From assembly GCA_025808375.1 (NCBI GenBank), contig CP061009.1, forward strand, positions 2,108,001-2,172,000: 64,000 nt of DNA. Direction: 5' to 3'. The position numbers and the translations under genes are program-made. A model generated the notes under the pieces. That model saw only the letters and a program-made list of their open reading frames with translations. It was not told where the DNA came from and did not search any database. Below are positions 17,759 through 26,406 of the stretch, piece after piece (the first letter of the stretch is position 1; each line of letters begins with the position of its first letter). The stretch comes from Duncaniella muricolitica (lineage in GTDB: Bacteria > Bacteroidota > Bacteroidia > Bacteroidales > Muribaculaceae).

Positions 17759-18745
17759 TTAGGGGGTAGCACGTAGGAGTGTGTAGCGGAGCAATACGGC
17801 AAGACCGAAGAGCGAAAGGGCAGCTACGGCCCACGGCATATAGTCGTCCTCGGTCGAGGAGAAGTTGCGCAGATCCATCTTGGTCTTCTCGAGACGGTCG
17901 ATTTCGGCAAAGATGTCTTTAAGTACATTATTGCCTGTAGCGCGGAAATATTTGCCGCCGGTGTTGTCGGCTATGGTGCGGAGCGTGGCCTCGTCAATCA
18001 CTACAGGGAGTGGCGTGTAGACGATGCGCCCAAACTCATTTTCCTGAGGGTAGGGGGCTGTGCCGTTGGTGCCGATGCCTATGGTGTAGACCTTGATGCC
18101 GAGCTGCTTGGCTATCTCAGAGGCCGTTATTGGGGCCACGGTGCCGGTGTTGTTGGAGCCGTCGGTCAGTAGGATGATGCTCTTTGATTTGGCCTTGCCT
18201 TCCTTGATGCGGTTGATGGAGGTGGCCAGACCGTCACCAATGGCAGTACCGTCCTGGAGCATACCCATCTTGATGTCGCTGATATAGTTGGCTATCATGG
18301 AGCGGTCGGTGGTCATAGGGAGGGATGTGAAACTCTCGGCGGCAAAAATTACCAGTCCGATGTTGTCGCCTTCACGTCCGGCTACAAACTTGGCGGCGAC
18401 CTCCTTGGCTGCCTCAAATCGGTCGGGCTTAAAGTCGCGGGCAAGCATGGAGGTGGAAATGTCGAGGGCAAGGACGATGTCGGTGCCTTCGACGCTCGAT
18501 GTGTTCCATGAGTCGCGGGTCTGCGGGCGTGCGAGAATGACTATCACACACGCTATGGTGCCGAGCTGGAGCATAAACACCAGATGCATCAGCCATGCGC
18601 GCCAGGGGGTACCGAGTTTGGCAAAGGGGCGCGTGGAGGATATTTCGAGCGATGGATGCAACGAGCGGTGCTTATAGAGATACCATCCTATAAGTGGCAC
18701 CAACACAAGAAGCAGCCATAGATAATGGGGATGAGCCAGTTGCAT
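17759..18745 (-). CDS. batA: BatA: von Willebrand factor A domain membrane protein
   Basis: 328 residues. Its layout parallels BatB: N-terminal helices, a VWA domain with MIDAS DISTS at about residue 95 and LLTDGSNNTG near 190, and a C-terminal helix (WAVAALSLFGLAVLLRY). BatA and BatB are probably a duplicated pair that act together in the inner membrane. It follows the 327-residue hypothetical gene with only 5 bases between them. Confidence 0.88.
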   Translation of the reverse strand: MQLAHPHYLWLLLVLVPLIGWYLYKHRSLHPSLEISSTRPFAKLGTPWRAWLMHLVFMLQLGTIACVIVILARPQTRDSWNTSSVEGTDIVLALDISTSMLARDFKPDRFEAAKEVAAKFVAGREGDNIGLVIFAAESFTSLPMTTDRSMIANYISDIKMGMLQDGTAIGDGLATSINRIKEGKAKSKSIILLTDGSNNTGTVAPITASEIAKQLGIKVYTIGIGTNGTAPYPQENEFGRIVYTPLPVVIDEATLRTIADNTGGKYFRATGNNVLKDIFAEIDRLEKTKMDLRNFSSTEDDYMPWAVAALSLFGLAVLLRYTLLRATP

Positions 18746-18750
18746 ATATC

Positions 18751-19734
18751 TTATTTTTCTTTTTCAGATTGAGGTGTCGTGGTGTCGTCGCCGGTTAGTT
18801 CGGGGACGGGCTGAGGCTTGGTGTCTTCGACAAACTGCATGGCTGAGTTGAATGCCATGATGTTGTCGTCGGGCAGGGGACGCACTTTGGCAAACTTTAC
18901 GAAGTCGGCTGTCTCGAGCACGCGATCCATATTGCGTTTCGACAGACGTGTCTCCTCGTTGGCCTGAAGAGTATGGCGTATCTGGGTGGATGTCATCTCC
19001 ATGGCGTTGATGCCGAAGCGTCCGTTGAGATACTGACGCAGAATGTCGGTGAGACGTGTGTAGAACTCTTTCTCTCGTCCCTGCTCGCACAATTTGTCGG
19101 CGCGGAGTGACTCGAGGGCTGTAATGGCTTGTTCGTAAGGTGGTATTACAATCACCTTCTCGGCGACGGCTCCCTTGCGTGAGGTGAGGCGGCGCATGGT
19201 GAAATAACCGAGCAGAAGCACTATGATGACGGCAAGAATCCACAGTCCGTAATCGGCAAGGAAGTCGGGCAGATAGTCGACGAGTCTGCGGTCGACATCG
19301 GCCACATCGGCATAGTCGTGAATGGTGGTGAGTGAGTCGACGGGCGTCGGGATTACCTTGAGCACGAGCTTGTTGGACGCTATTGTCTCGTTGCCCTGCA
19401 CATAGCGTATCGGACTGAGTATATAGGTGCCGGAGTCAAATGACTGTAAAGTGAGATCCTGACGTATCTCGACACGACCGTTGCGTATGTCGGATGTGTC
19501 TGCTTCAAGAGCGCGCAGTATCTCGACCTTGTCGGCAATGGTGTCGGCTGGGATAAGCAACGCACCCTCGGCATCGGCCGGCTTGATCAGCTCGATATGC
19601 AGAGGGGTGGTTTTGCCCATGAGCAGATAGGCCGAGTCAAGCGAGACTTTGAGTGAGGTCTGCGAGGTGGCCGGCATAGAGGCTGCAAGGGCGAGCGTGA
19701 GGGCTGCGAATAGGATGCGTAAGTGTCGGGTCAT
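18751..19734 (-). CDS. Membrane protein of the MoxR/Bat operon, function unknown
   Basis: 327 residues from ATG 19734 (MTRHLRILFAALTLALAAS); a further upstream start would overlap the DUF58 gene. A signal peptide leads to a beta-rich periplasmic domain (about 22-170). One membrane helix follows (FLADYGLWILAVIIVLLLGYFTM), then a cytoplasmic helical domain (about 205-310: REKEFYTRLTDILRQYLNGRFGINAMEMTS). The layout resembles DUF4381-like and BatD tail domains that occupy this place in other MoxR operons. It lies between DUF58 and batA, with 13 and 5 base gaps. Confidence 0.75.
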   Translation of the reverse strand: MTRHLRILFAALTLALAASMPATSQTSLKVSLDSAYLLMGKTTPLHIELIKPADAEGALLIPADTIADKVEILRALEADTSDIRNGRVEIRQDLTLQSFDSGTYILSPIRYVQGNETIASNKLVLKVIPTPVDSLTTIHDYADVADVDRRLVDYLPDFLADYGLWILAVIIVLLLGYFTMRRLTSRKGAVAEKVIVIPPYEQAITALESLRADKLCEQGREKEFYTRLTDILRQYLNGRFGINAMEMTSTQIRHTLQANEETRLSKRNMDRVLETADFVKFAKVRPLPDDNIMAFNSAMQFVEDTKPQPVPELTGDDTTTPQSEKEK

Positions 19735-19747
19735 ATAAGTTGAACGT

Positions 19748-20623
19748 TTATCTGACGCCACGGTTTTTGAACAATGCCATAAGAGCTTTGGCGAAATCCT
19801 CGTCGGTGGCAATCGAGGCCAGGTCGACACGGCTCTTGCTGAGAGCTTCGGTCATAGCCTGCTGACGCTCATACCACCATTTGCTGTAGGCCTGGCGGGT
19901 GGAGCGCGACGAGGTGTCAATCCATCCCGTACTGCCGGTCTCGAGGTCTGTGACACGCATCAGTCCGATGTCGGGGAGCGATGTGTCTCGTTTGTCATAG
20001 ACCTGGATGGCTATGATGTCATGCTTGTTGGATGCCACCTGAAGCTGGCGCGAGTAATCATGACGGTCGATGAAGTCGGATATGAGGAATGTCGTGCAGC
20101 GTTTTTTGAGCGCGTCGGTCATATAACGGAGGGCAACACCGATATCGGTCCCAGGGTTTTCGGGCGTGAAGTCGATGAGCTCGCGTATGATGAGCAGGAT
20201 GTGTTTCTTGCCTTTCTTCGGGGGGATGAATTTCTCAATCTTGTCGGAGAAGAATATTACGCCTATCTTATCGTTGTTGGTAATGGCCGAGTAGGCTATG
20301 GTGGCGGCAATCTCAGCTATCATCTCGCGTTTGTCCTCGCCGACGGCTCCGAAGAGACGGCTTCGCGACATGTCGACGAGCAGCATCACTGTAAGCTCAC
20401 GCTCCTCCTCATAGACCTTGACATAGGGGCGGTTGTGACGAGCGGTGACGTTCCAGTCGATGTCGCGCACATCGTCGCCATACTGGTACTCCCTGACTTC
20501 GGCAAAGGTCATGCCTCGGCCTTTAAAGGCTGTGTGATACTCTCCGGCAAAGATGTTCTGGGAGAGACCGCGAGTCTTTATGTCGATTTTACGTACTTTT
20601 TTCAGGAGTTCGTTGGCTTCCAT
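19748..20623 (-). CDS. DUF58 domain protein
   Basis: 291 residues. The DUF58 core is clear: FAEVREYQYGDDVRDIDWNVTARHNRPYVKVYEEERELTV at about residues 37-80, followed by a VWA-like fold (LLVDMSRSRLFGA, DFIDRHDYSR). DUF58 proteins are regular partners of MoxR ATPases, probably adaptors or substrates of the chaperone-like complex. There is no signal peptide, so the protein is cytoplasmic or membrane-associated. It is second in the operon, after moxR. Confidence 0.88.
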   Translation of the reverse strand: MEANELLKKVRKIDIKTRGLSQNIFAGEYHTAFKGRGMTFAEVREYQYGDDVRDIDWNVTARHNRPYVKVYEEERELTVMLLVDMSRSRLFGAVGEDKREMIAEIAATIAYSAITNNDKIGVIFFSDKIEKFIPPKKGKKHILLIIRELIDFTPENPGTDIGVALRYMTDALKKRCTTFLISDFIDRHDYSRQLQVASNKHDIIAIQVYDKRDTSLPDIGLMRVTDLETGSTGWIDTSSRSTRQAYSKWWYERQQAMTEALSKSRVDLASIATDEDFAKALMALFKNRGVR

Positions 20624-20685
20624 GAGTTATAGCGGTGGTGTAAGAGTCTTGGAGATGGTGGGGCGAGGAGAGAGGCCTGTTGTCA

Positions 20686-21681
20686 TCAGGGCACCTCGAC
20701 TTTGTCGAGTATCTCCGAAATAATCTGGTCGGTGGTGATGTTATTGGCTTCGGCCTCGTAGGTGAGTCCGATGCGGTGACGGAGCACGTCGTGACACACT
20801 GCACGCACATCTTCGGGGATTACATAACCGCGCTGACGCAGGAAAGCGTATGCGCGGGCGGCGCGGGCCATGCCTATTGATGCGCGGGGTGATGCTCCGA
20901 AGCTGATCATGCCGGCGAGGTCTTTCAGACCGAAGTCGCCCGGATTACGTGTGGCAAACACGATGTCAACGATATAACGCTCGATCTTTTCATCAAGGTA
21001 TATCTTTTCGACAATCTTCTGCACTTCAAGTATTTCGGAGGGGTGGAGCAGAGGCTGTACTTTCTTGCGCTCACCGCTGATGTTCTGACGGATAATTATC
21101 TTCTCTTCCTCCTTAGTGGGATAGCCGATTATGACTTTGAGAAGGAAACGGTCAACCTGTGCCTCGGGCAGAGGATATGTGCCTTCCTGCTCGATAGGGT
21201 TTTGGGTCGCCATTACAAGAAACGGCTCCTGAAGGGGGAATGTGTCGTCACCGATGGTTACCTGACGTTCCTGCATGGCCTCGAGTAGCGCGCTCTGCAC
21301 CTTGGCAGGGGCACGGTTAATCTCGTCGGCGAGTACGAAGTTGGCAAAGATGGGGCCTTTCTTGATCTGGAATTGCTCCTTCTGGATGCTGTATATCATT
21401 GTACCCGTGACGTCGGCGGGAAGAAGGTCGGGAGTGAACTGGATACGGCTGTATTTGGCATCGATTACCTGTGCGAGCGTCTTGATGGCAAGGGTCTTTG
21501 CAAGGCCCGGCACGCCTTCAAGAAGTATGTGTCCGTTGGAAAGCAGCGCGATGAGCAACGAGTCGACGAGGTGTTTCTGGCCGACAATGGTCTGGTCCAT
21601 TCCTTGTGTGACCAAGCTGATGAAATTGCTCTTGCCTGCCACGAGGTCATTAAGCTCTCTGATATTAACCGTTTCGCTCAT
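20686..21681 (-). CDS. moxR: MoxR family AAA+ ATPase
   Basis: 331 residues, typical length. Walker A GVPGLAKT is at about residues 56-63, Walker B/sensor LADEINRAP at about 117-125, then the MATQNPIEQEGTYPLPEAQVDRF signature. MoxR ATPases act as chaperones that mature or activate protein complexes, here presumably the VWA and Bat membrane proteins encoded downstream. It is the first gene of the operon, with a TAACTTTG box 56 bases upstream. Confidence 0.93.
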   Translation of the reverse strand: MSETVNIRELNDLVAGKSNFISLVTQGMDQTIVGQKHLVDSLLIALLSNGHILLEGVPGLAKTLAIKTLAQVIDAKYSRIQFTPDLLPADVTGTMIYSIQKEQFQIKKGPIFANFVLADEINRAPAKVQSALLEAMQERQVTIGDDTFPLQEPFLVMATQNPIEQEGTYPLPEAQVDRFLLKVIIGYPTKEEEKIIIRQNISGERKKVQPLLHPSEILEVQKIVEKIYLDEKIERYIVDIVFATRNPGDFGLKDLAGMISFGASPRASIGMARAARAYAFLRQRGYVIPEDVRAVCHDVLRHRIGLTYEAEANNITTDQIISEILDKVEVP

Positions 21682-21736
21682 AGTGTGGTGAGAATAGGTA
21701 TGGTGTTTGTTATTATTTGAGTCCTTATTTTGATTA

Positions 21737-21744
21737 CAAAGTTA
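21737..21744 (-). promoter_or_regulatory. Probable -7 box of the moxR-bat operon
   Basis: Minus-strand TAACTTTG matches TAnnTTTG in a very AT-rich stretch 56 bases before the moxR ATG. No TTG is found 20 bases further upstream. Confidence 0.4.
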
Positions 21745-21829
21745 TATATTATAACAAATAATATGTGAAAATGGTGTGTTAATTTTAGCTATTTTTTCTT
21801 TACTTACGTGTAATGTATAGCATAAAATA

Positions 21830-21862
21830 ACGGTGTGCCTGACCTCTGAGCCGGCACACCGT
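21830..21862 (-). terminator. Terminator after the HU-LysM gene
   Basis: ACGGTGTGCC and GGCACACCGT form a perfect 10-bp stem around a 13-base loop. On the minus strand the stem is followed by TATTTTATG. It lies 26 bases beyond the stop of the gene that ends at 21888. Confidence 0.8.
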
Positions 21863-21887
21863 CAATGTTTTCTACGCTGATGTCATG

Positions 21888-23276
21888 TCATTTGGGATAC
21901 TTCGTGAGTATCTTTCCGGCCTTTTCGTTGGCAGCTTTGATACTTGCCTGGCTGGATGGATTTATACCGTATTTTTCTGCCGGTGGAATCACGAGCACGA
22001 GGCCGGGGCCGACGCGGTTGGGGTTAGCTATCTTAGCTTTGTTTTCCTCATAGATATATACCCAGAAGCATTTATTGCCATAGTGTTTCTTGGCCATGTC
22101 GTTGAGCAGATAGCCGGGGCGCACGGTGTCTTTGACCATAGGCTCGGCCTGTGATGGAGCGGAGGCCTGTGTCTCGGCGGGCTTAAGGGTGTCGACTGCG
22201 GTGGCTACCGGAGCTGTAGACGCTTTAATTGAATCGTCAGCAAGCGGAGTGGCCACACTGTCGAGCTGAATCTCCTGGACGAGCTCGGCTTCCTCGATAT
22301 TGTTGCGCTGCGTCTGAGGCATGGTCGGGAATATGTAATCAATGGCGAAGTACACGCCACATGCTCCAAGGGCGAGGCCTACTAGCATGCCTATTACAAA
22401 TCCCCAGCCAAATCCGGCTCCTGATTTCTGCTCAGGCTCACGGTAATACTCTTCAGGCTCTTCGTCGGGGAACGCAGGAGTGGCCTTGGGGGTGACAACG
22501 GGTGCGACGGGGGCAATCGGTTTTACTGTCGGTTTCGCCTGAGTTGGCTGTGTTGTCGGTTTTACGGGCACAGCAGGTGAGGCTGCATCAGTTTTCGGCT
22601 CGGGTTGTACCGATGGGGTGGGCTTGGTAGCCTGAGGTGTTGTAACGACCGGCTCGACAGTCGGCTCGGATGTCGGATCCATGGTTTTTGCCGGTTCATC
22701 GGCATGTTCCTGTTCGGAAACTGGTTCAGCAACTGTTTTAGTCGCAACTTCCTCAGCGGGTGTCGATTCGGCAATATGCTCTGTCTCGGTTGTTGATGGC
22801 TGTTCTGTGAGCGATTGAGAGGCTTCTGTGACAGCTAATTGTTCTTCTTCCGCAATCGGTTCGGTAGAAGCGGGCGTGGCGACTTGCGAGTCTTGTTCTT
22901 CTTGTGGTGCCGAGACCTCCAGGGTAGCAAGTTCTTCGCCTTCGGGCTTTTCGCTGTCGGACTCTTCGGTGGCGTCAAGCTGACTGAATGCATCATCAGA
23001 GAGAGAGTCACTAACCTCTTCAGGCTCAAACATGGCAAAGGGCGCATTGATGGTGTCGGCTATCTCGCTGTCGGGGATGAACGAGACCGGTATTTCAGCA
23101 TCGCCAGTTGGAGCGAAAGTGCCGATACCCTTGATTTTCACAGTTTCTCCCTCGGTTAATGACCGTGTGAGTTGGTCGAAGAAGCTTTTGATGAAGTTTT
23201 CGGCCTCGGCCGGAGTGATATTGCAGTGTCCGGCCAGCATAGCCGCCAGTTCGTGATAAGGTATCTTACGGTTCAT
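21888..23276 (-). CDS. HU-like domain joined to a membrane helix and a LysM-like domain
   Basis: 462 residues. Residues 1-95 are an HU/IHF-type fold (AAMLAGHCNITPAEAENFIKSFFDQLTRSLTEGETVKIKGIGTFAP), but the usual basic arm motif RNPxTG is not seen. Residues about 100-280 form an acidic then Pro/Thr/Lys-rich linker. One transmembrane helix lies at about 287-316 (GWGFVIGMLVGLALGACGVYF). Residues about 384-435 match LysM closely (GYLLNDMAKKHYG ... WVYIYEENKAKI ... PGLVLVIPP). LysM binds peptidoglycan, so the protein may link a cytoplasmic HU domain to the cell wall. It overlaps a normal-sized HU gene by ATGA. Domain calls are good; the tether role is inference. Confidence 0.8.
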   Translation of the reverse strand: MNRKIPYHELAAMLAGHCNITPAEAENFIKSFFDQLTRSLTEGETVKIKGIGTFAPTGDAEIPVSFIPDSEIADTINAPFAMFEPEEVSDSLSDDAFSQLDATEESDSEKPEGEELATLEVSAPQEEQDSQVATPASTEPIAEEEQLAVTEASQSLTEQPSTTETEHIAESTPAEEVATKTVAEPVSEQEHADEPAKTMDPTSEPTVEPVVTTPQATKPTPSVQPEPKTDAASPAVPVKPTTQPTQAKPTVKPIAPVAPVVTPKATPAFPDEEPEEYYREPEQKSGAGFGWGFVIGMLVGLALGACGVYFAIDYIFPTMPQTQRNNIEEAELVQEIQLDSVATPLADDSIKASTAPVATAVDTLKPAETQASAPSQAEPMVKDTVRPGYLLNDMAKKHYGNKCFWVYIYEENKAKIANPNRVGPGLVLVIPPAEKYGINPSSQASIKAANEKAGKILTKYPK

Positions 23277-23548
23277 CGCGTCATTTTTTTACGAAGTACG
23301 ACACTGGGCTGAAAAATCATTCTGATACTCGGGGGTACGAGGGTGCGACGGCCCGATTCGGCATCGGTGACAATGCTTTCGTCGGTCTTGATGGTGGCGA
23401 ATGTGCCGAATCCGGGGATGGCTATCGAGTCGAGTTCCGACCCTGTCTCAACCAGAAGTTTGCCGAACGCATCGATGAGAGTGGCGGTCTCGTCAACGGA
23501 ACGATTGAGCGTCTTGGCCAGATGGGAATTGAAGGTCTTGCTGTCCAA
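23273..23548 (-). CDS. HU family DNA-binding protein
   Basis: 91 residues, normal HU length. The two N-terminal helices (FNSHLAKTLNRSVDETATLIDAFGKLLVETG) lead to the turn IPGFGTFATI and a beta arm (DAESGRRTLVPPSIRMIFQPS). It is less basic than classical HU. It ends in RKKMTR and overlaps the start of the HU-membrane-LysM gene, suggesting the two products work together, for example as a heterodimer. Confidence 0.82.
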   Translation of the reverse strand: MDSKTFNSHLAKTLNRSVDETATLIDAFGKLLVETGSELDSIAIPGFGTFATIKTDESIVTDAESGRRTLVPPSIRMIFQPSVVLRKKMTR

Positions 23549-23875
23549 AGCAAATAGTAATTAGCGATTAGAAATTAGCGGTTATGCGGGTGAGGAGCGG
23601 TTGTCGCGCTGTCGTGATGAGAAGGTCTTGAATATTGCAGGCGAGGCGTAATGACACGCCTCACCTAACAAAATACGTTTATGTGACCCTTTTGGTTCAG
23701 TCTGCTTAGAGGGTGTTTCATAACAAATGTTAAGCCAAAGTGGGTGTATTTTCATTTAAATTGTTCATAATCAGAGGGAGCATAGCTGTAGCTATGTGAC
23801 CGATGATTAGGGACAAGTTAAATGAAAAGACGCCCATGAGTGGTAAAGCTTTAATATTTGTTATGAAACACGCTC
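23549..23875. other. Gene-free stretch between the HU gene and proS
   Basis: 327 bases without a convincing gene. The left half (23549-23708) holds the HU upstream region, including an imperfect repeat TAATTAGCGATTAGAAATTAGCGG near 23560. The right half is the palindromic element at 23709-23875. Confidence 0.7.
23709..23875. mobile_element. MITE-like palindromic element flanked by TTA
   Basis: The left end GAGGGTGTTTCATAACAAAT and right end (reversed) GAGCGTGTTTCATAACAAAT are terminal inverted repeats differing at one base. Pairing continues imperfectly inward (ATTTTCATTTAA against CTTTTCATTTAA) to a central CATAGCT-AGCTATG hairpin, so almost the whole 167 bases fold back. Both sides are flanked by TTA (23706-23708 and 23876-23878), like a 3-bp TNA target duplication. 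There is no transposase. It could equally be a very long terminator for proS. The link to an IS5-type transposon is inference. Confidence 0.6.
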
Positions 23876-25357
23876 TTAGTAATTACGGGCGAAAATCACG
23901 CGCTGTGCCGAGGGCTTGCCTGTGACCATACATACACCGGGAGTCTTGTCGCCATCGAGGGGGATACAGCGTATGGTAGCCTTGGTCTCCTCCTTGATTT
24001 TTTCCTCTGTCTCGGGTGTACCGTCCCAATGAGCGAGGATGAAGCCGCCTTTTTCGATTTCGGTCTTAAATTCGTCGTAGGTCTCTACAGTGCGTGTCAT
24101 TGATTCGCGGTGGGCGAGAGCCTTCTTGAAGATGTTTTCCTGAATCTCTTCAAGGAGATCTTTGCAATACTGTGCGATGCCTTCGATGGGAGCGACGTGC
24201 TTCTCGAGAGTGTCGCGGCGCATAACCTCGATAGTGCCGTTCTCGATGTCGCGTGCGCCGATGGCCAGACGTACGGGCACACCCTTGAGCTCGTAGTCGG
24301 CAAATTTGAATCCGGGACGCTTGTTGTCGGCGTCGTCAAACTTGACGCTTACGCCGAGAGCGCGGAGCTCGTTGACGATAGGAGCGACAGCGTCGGCAAT
24401 GAGCGAACGCTGGTCGTCGTTTTTATAGATGGGGACGATTACCACCTGAATGGGCGCGAGATGGGGAGGAAGCACAAGACCGTTGTCATCGGAGTGAGTC
24501 ATGATAAGCGCGCCCATCAGGCGGGTCGACACGCCCCATGAGTTGGCCCATACGTATTCGGGCTTGTTTTCCTTATTGACAAATGTTACGTCGAAGGCCT
24601 TGGCGAAATTCTGGCCGAGGTTATGCGATGTACCCGACTGTAGAGCTTTGCCGTCCTGCATCATGGCCTCGATGGTGTAAGTGTTGAGTGCACCGGCAAA
24701 TCGCTCGTTGGCACTCTTTACGCCCTTGATTACAGGCATGGCCATGTATTTTTCTGCAAAGTCGGCGTAGAGATTGATCATCTGCACTGTGCGGGCCTCC
24801 GATTCTTCGGCCGTGGCGTGGGCACAGTGGCCTTCTTGCCAAAGGAACTCAGCGGTGCGGAGGAACATGCGTGTACGCATTTCCCAGCGCATCACGTTGG
24901 CCCACTGGTTGCACAGCACGGGCAGGTCGCGGTAAGAGTGTATCCAATTTTTATATGTGCCCCAGATGATGGTTTCGGAAGTGGGGCGTATGATCAGCTC
25001 CTCCTCAAGACGGGCATCGGGGTCGACAACCACGCCGGTGCCGTTGGGGTCGTTTTTCAGACGATAGTGGGTTACTACGGCACATTCTTTGGCAAAGCCT
25101 TCGACGTGCTCAGCCTCACGACAAAGGAAAGACTTGGGTATGAGCAGCGGGAAGTAGGCATTCTGCACGCCGGTCTGCTTGAACATTTCGTCAAGAGTGC
25201 GCTGCATCTTTTCCCAGATGGCGTAACCATAGGGCTTTATCACCATACATCCTCTTACAGCCGACTGTTCTGCGAGGTCAGCCTTAACCACGAGATCGTT
25301 ATACCATTGTGAGTAGTTTTCACTACGTTTTGTGAGGTCTTTGAGTTCTTTAGCCAT
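23876..25357 (-). CDS. proS: Prolyl-tRNA synthetase, archaeal/eukaryotic-type
   Basis: 493 residues, far shorter than the E. coli type, and without the editing insertion. It begins LTKRSENYSQWYNDLVVKADLAE and ends in the conserved tyrosine (VIFARNY), as in the archaeal-like class. Class II motifs are RPTSETIIWGTYKNWIHSYRDLP with NQWANVMRWEMRTRMFLRTAEFLWQEGH (about residues 125-175) and a motif 3 region near residue 300. The C-terminal anticodon-binding domain includes VVIVPIYKNDD. It charges tRNA-Pro. The stop TAA is immediately followed by the palindromic element. Confidence 0.95.
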   Translation of the reverse strand: MAKELKDLTKRSENYSQWYNDLVVKADLAEQSAVRGCMVIKPYGYAIWEKMQRTLDEMFKQTGVQNAYFPLLIPKSFLCREAEHVEGFAKECAVVTHYRLKNDPNGTGVVVDPDARLEEELIIRPTSETIIWGTYKNWIHSYRDLPVLCNQWANVMRWEMRTRMFLRTAEFLWQEGHCAHATAEESEARTVQMINLYADFAEKYMAMPVIKGVKSANERFAGALNTYTIEAMMQDGKALQSGTSHNLGQNFAKAFDVTFVNKENKPEYVWANSWGVSTRLMGALIMTHSDDNGLVLPPHLAPIQVVIVPIYKNDDQRSLIADAVAPIVNELRALGVSVKFDDADNKRPGFKFADYELKGVPVRLAIGARDIENGTIEVMRRDTLEKHVAPIEGIAQYCKDLLEEIQENIFKKALAHRESMTRTVETYDEFKTEIEKGGFILAHWDGTPETEEKIKEETKATIRCIPLDGDKTPGVCMVTGKPSAQRVIFARNY

Positions 25358-25429
25358 TGCTTATGATAGTAGTTTTTTGTTATTGCAGATTTCGGTCAGT
25401 TAAACTTTTAACTTTAACCATTAAGATTC

Positions 25430-26071
25430 TTATTTAATGAGTCCCTTATGGGCATTTGTTATCATCTTCGGGCCGGGGATCAGATATATCTCCACGCGGC
25501 GGTTGGCGGCGCGCCCGTTGCGTGAGTCGTTTGGCTCTACGGGGTCGGTGTCGCCCATCTCATAGGGGATGACTATGAGGTCTTCGCTCACCTGTGTGAG
25601 CAGCCAGTCATATATCGAGTTGTTGCGCTCGTGTGACAGGTATGAGTTATATTTGGCCGAGCCGGTGTTGTCGGTATGCACAGCATAGACTACCTTGTAC
25701 ATCTCAGGGTCGCGGAGCAATGCTATGACAGGGCCGAATTTGGCAGGGGCCGAGGGAGAGAGTAGTGTATCATTGGGGAGAAAGAGGTCATCGGTAGGGA
25801 TGGTTACGAGCACGACCTCGTCGTCGCGCATCATGTCGACGATATATCCTTTTTTCGCTAATGAATGGCCGACGTTTTTCATATATCGGCTTATAGCGGC
25901 ATGCTCGCCCGAAGCTACTTCAGGCGTCAGGATATTTTGCTCAAGGTCCATGTCCATATAGACAGTCTCGTCATAACCCTTGTAGGGGTCGGTGTATTTG
26001 TCCTTGGCCTGCAAAGTGGAGGCGGGCAAGAGTACTGACGCGAGCAGGAACGATAGCAGAAAGCGTTTCAT
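25430..26071 (-). CDS. OmpA family protein
   Basis: 213 residues. A signal peptide ends near TLQAKDKY. An N-terminal segment of unknown fold (about 22-85) is followed by an OmpA-like peptidoglycan-binding domain (about 88-205: LLSPSAPAKFGPVIALLRD, VYAVHTDNTGSAKYNSYLSHERNNSIYDWLL, NGRAANRRVEIYLIP). The NR-x-VE-I motif and aspartate suggest binding to diaminopimelate peptides. There is no beta-barrel. It lies 23 bases downstream of the acidic small protein gene. Confidence 0.85.
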   Translation of the reverse strand: MKRFLLSFLLASVLLPASTLQAKDKYTDPYKGYDETVYMDMDLEQNILTPEVASGEHAAISRYMKNVGHSLAKKGYIVDMMRDDEVVLVTIPTDDLFLPNDTLLSPSAPAKFGPVIALLRDPEMYKVVYAVHTDNTGSAKYNSYLSHERNNSIYDWLLTQVSEDLIVIPYEMGDTDPVEPNDSRNGRAANRRVEIYLIPGPKMITNAHKGLIK

Positions 26072-26094
26072 ACGGTCGGTTGAATTGATGTGTA

Positions 26095-26406
26095 TTAGTC
26101 GGCCAGCGGGTCGAGCGACTGTTCGTAACGCAGTTCGGCGGCCACAAGCGGCTCCACCTCGTCGGGGCGTATCGGCGAGAGTTTGTCTTTGGCCAGCATC
26201 TTCCTGACATATGCGTTGAGGGCGTCGGTATTGACATCTTCGTCGTCAGCTTCTGCATCAATGTCGAGCAGGCCGCTTTCCTCATACCAGTCCCATATGA
26301 TGTCAATGACGTTGAGCAATTCGTCGTCGCTGCAACGTTGGGATGCTTCGGGCGACAAGGCCTGACGCATGGCCTTGACGGCCTCTTTTTCGTCAAATTC
26401 TTTCAT
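26095..26406 (-). CDS. Conserved acidic small protein
   Basis: 103 residues, strongly acidic, no signal peptide, predicted mostly helical (EKEAVKAMRQALS, DELLNVIDIIWDWYEESGLLDID, ALNAYVRKMLAKD). Its ATG overlaps the rimM stop by 4 bases, so translation is coupled. I recognise no named family. Presumably cytoplasmic. Confidence 0.7.
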   Translation of the reverse strand: MKEFDEKEAVKAMRQALSPEASQRCSDDELLNVIDIIWDWYEESGLLDIDAEADDEDVNTDALNAYVRKMLAKDKLSPIRPDEVEPLVAAELRYEQSLDPLAD

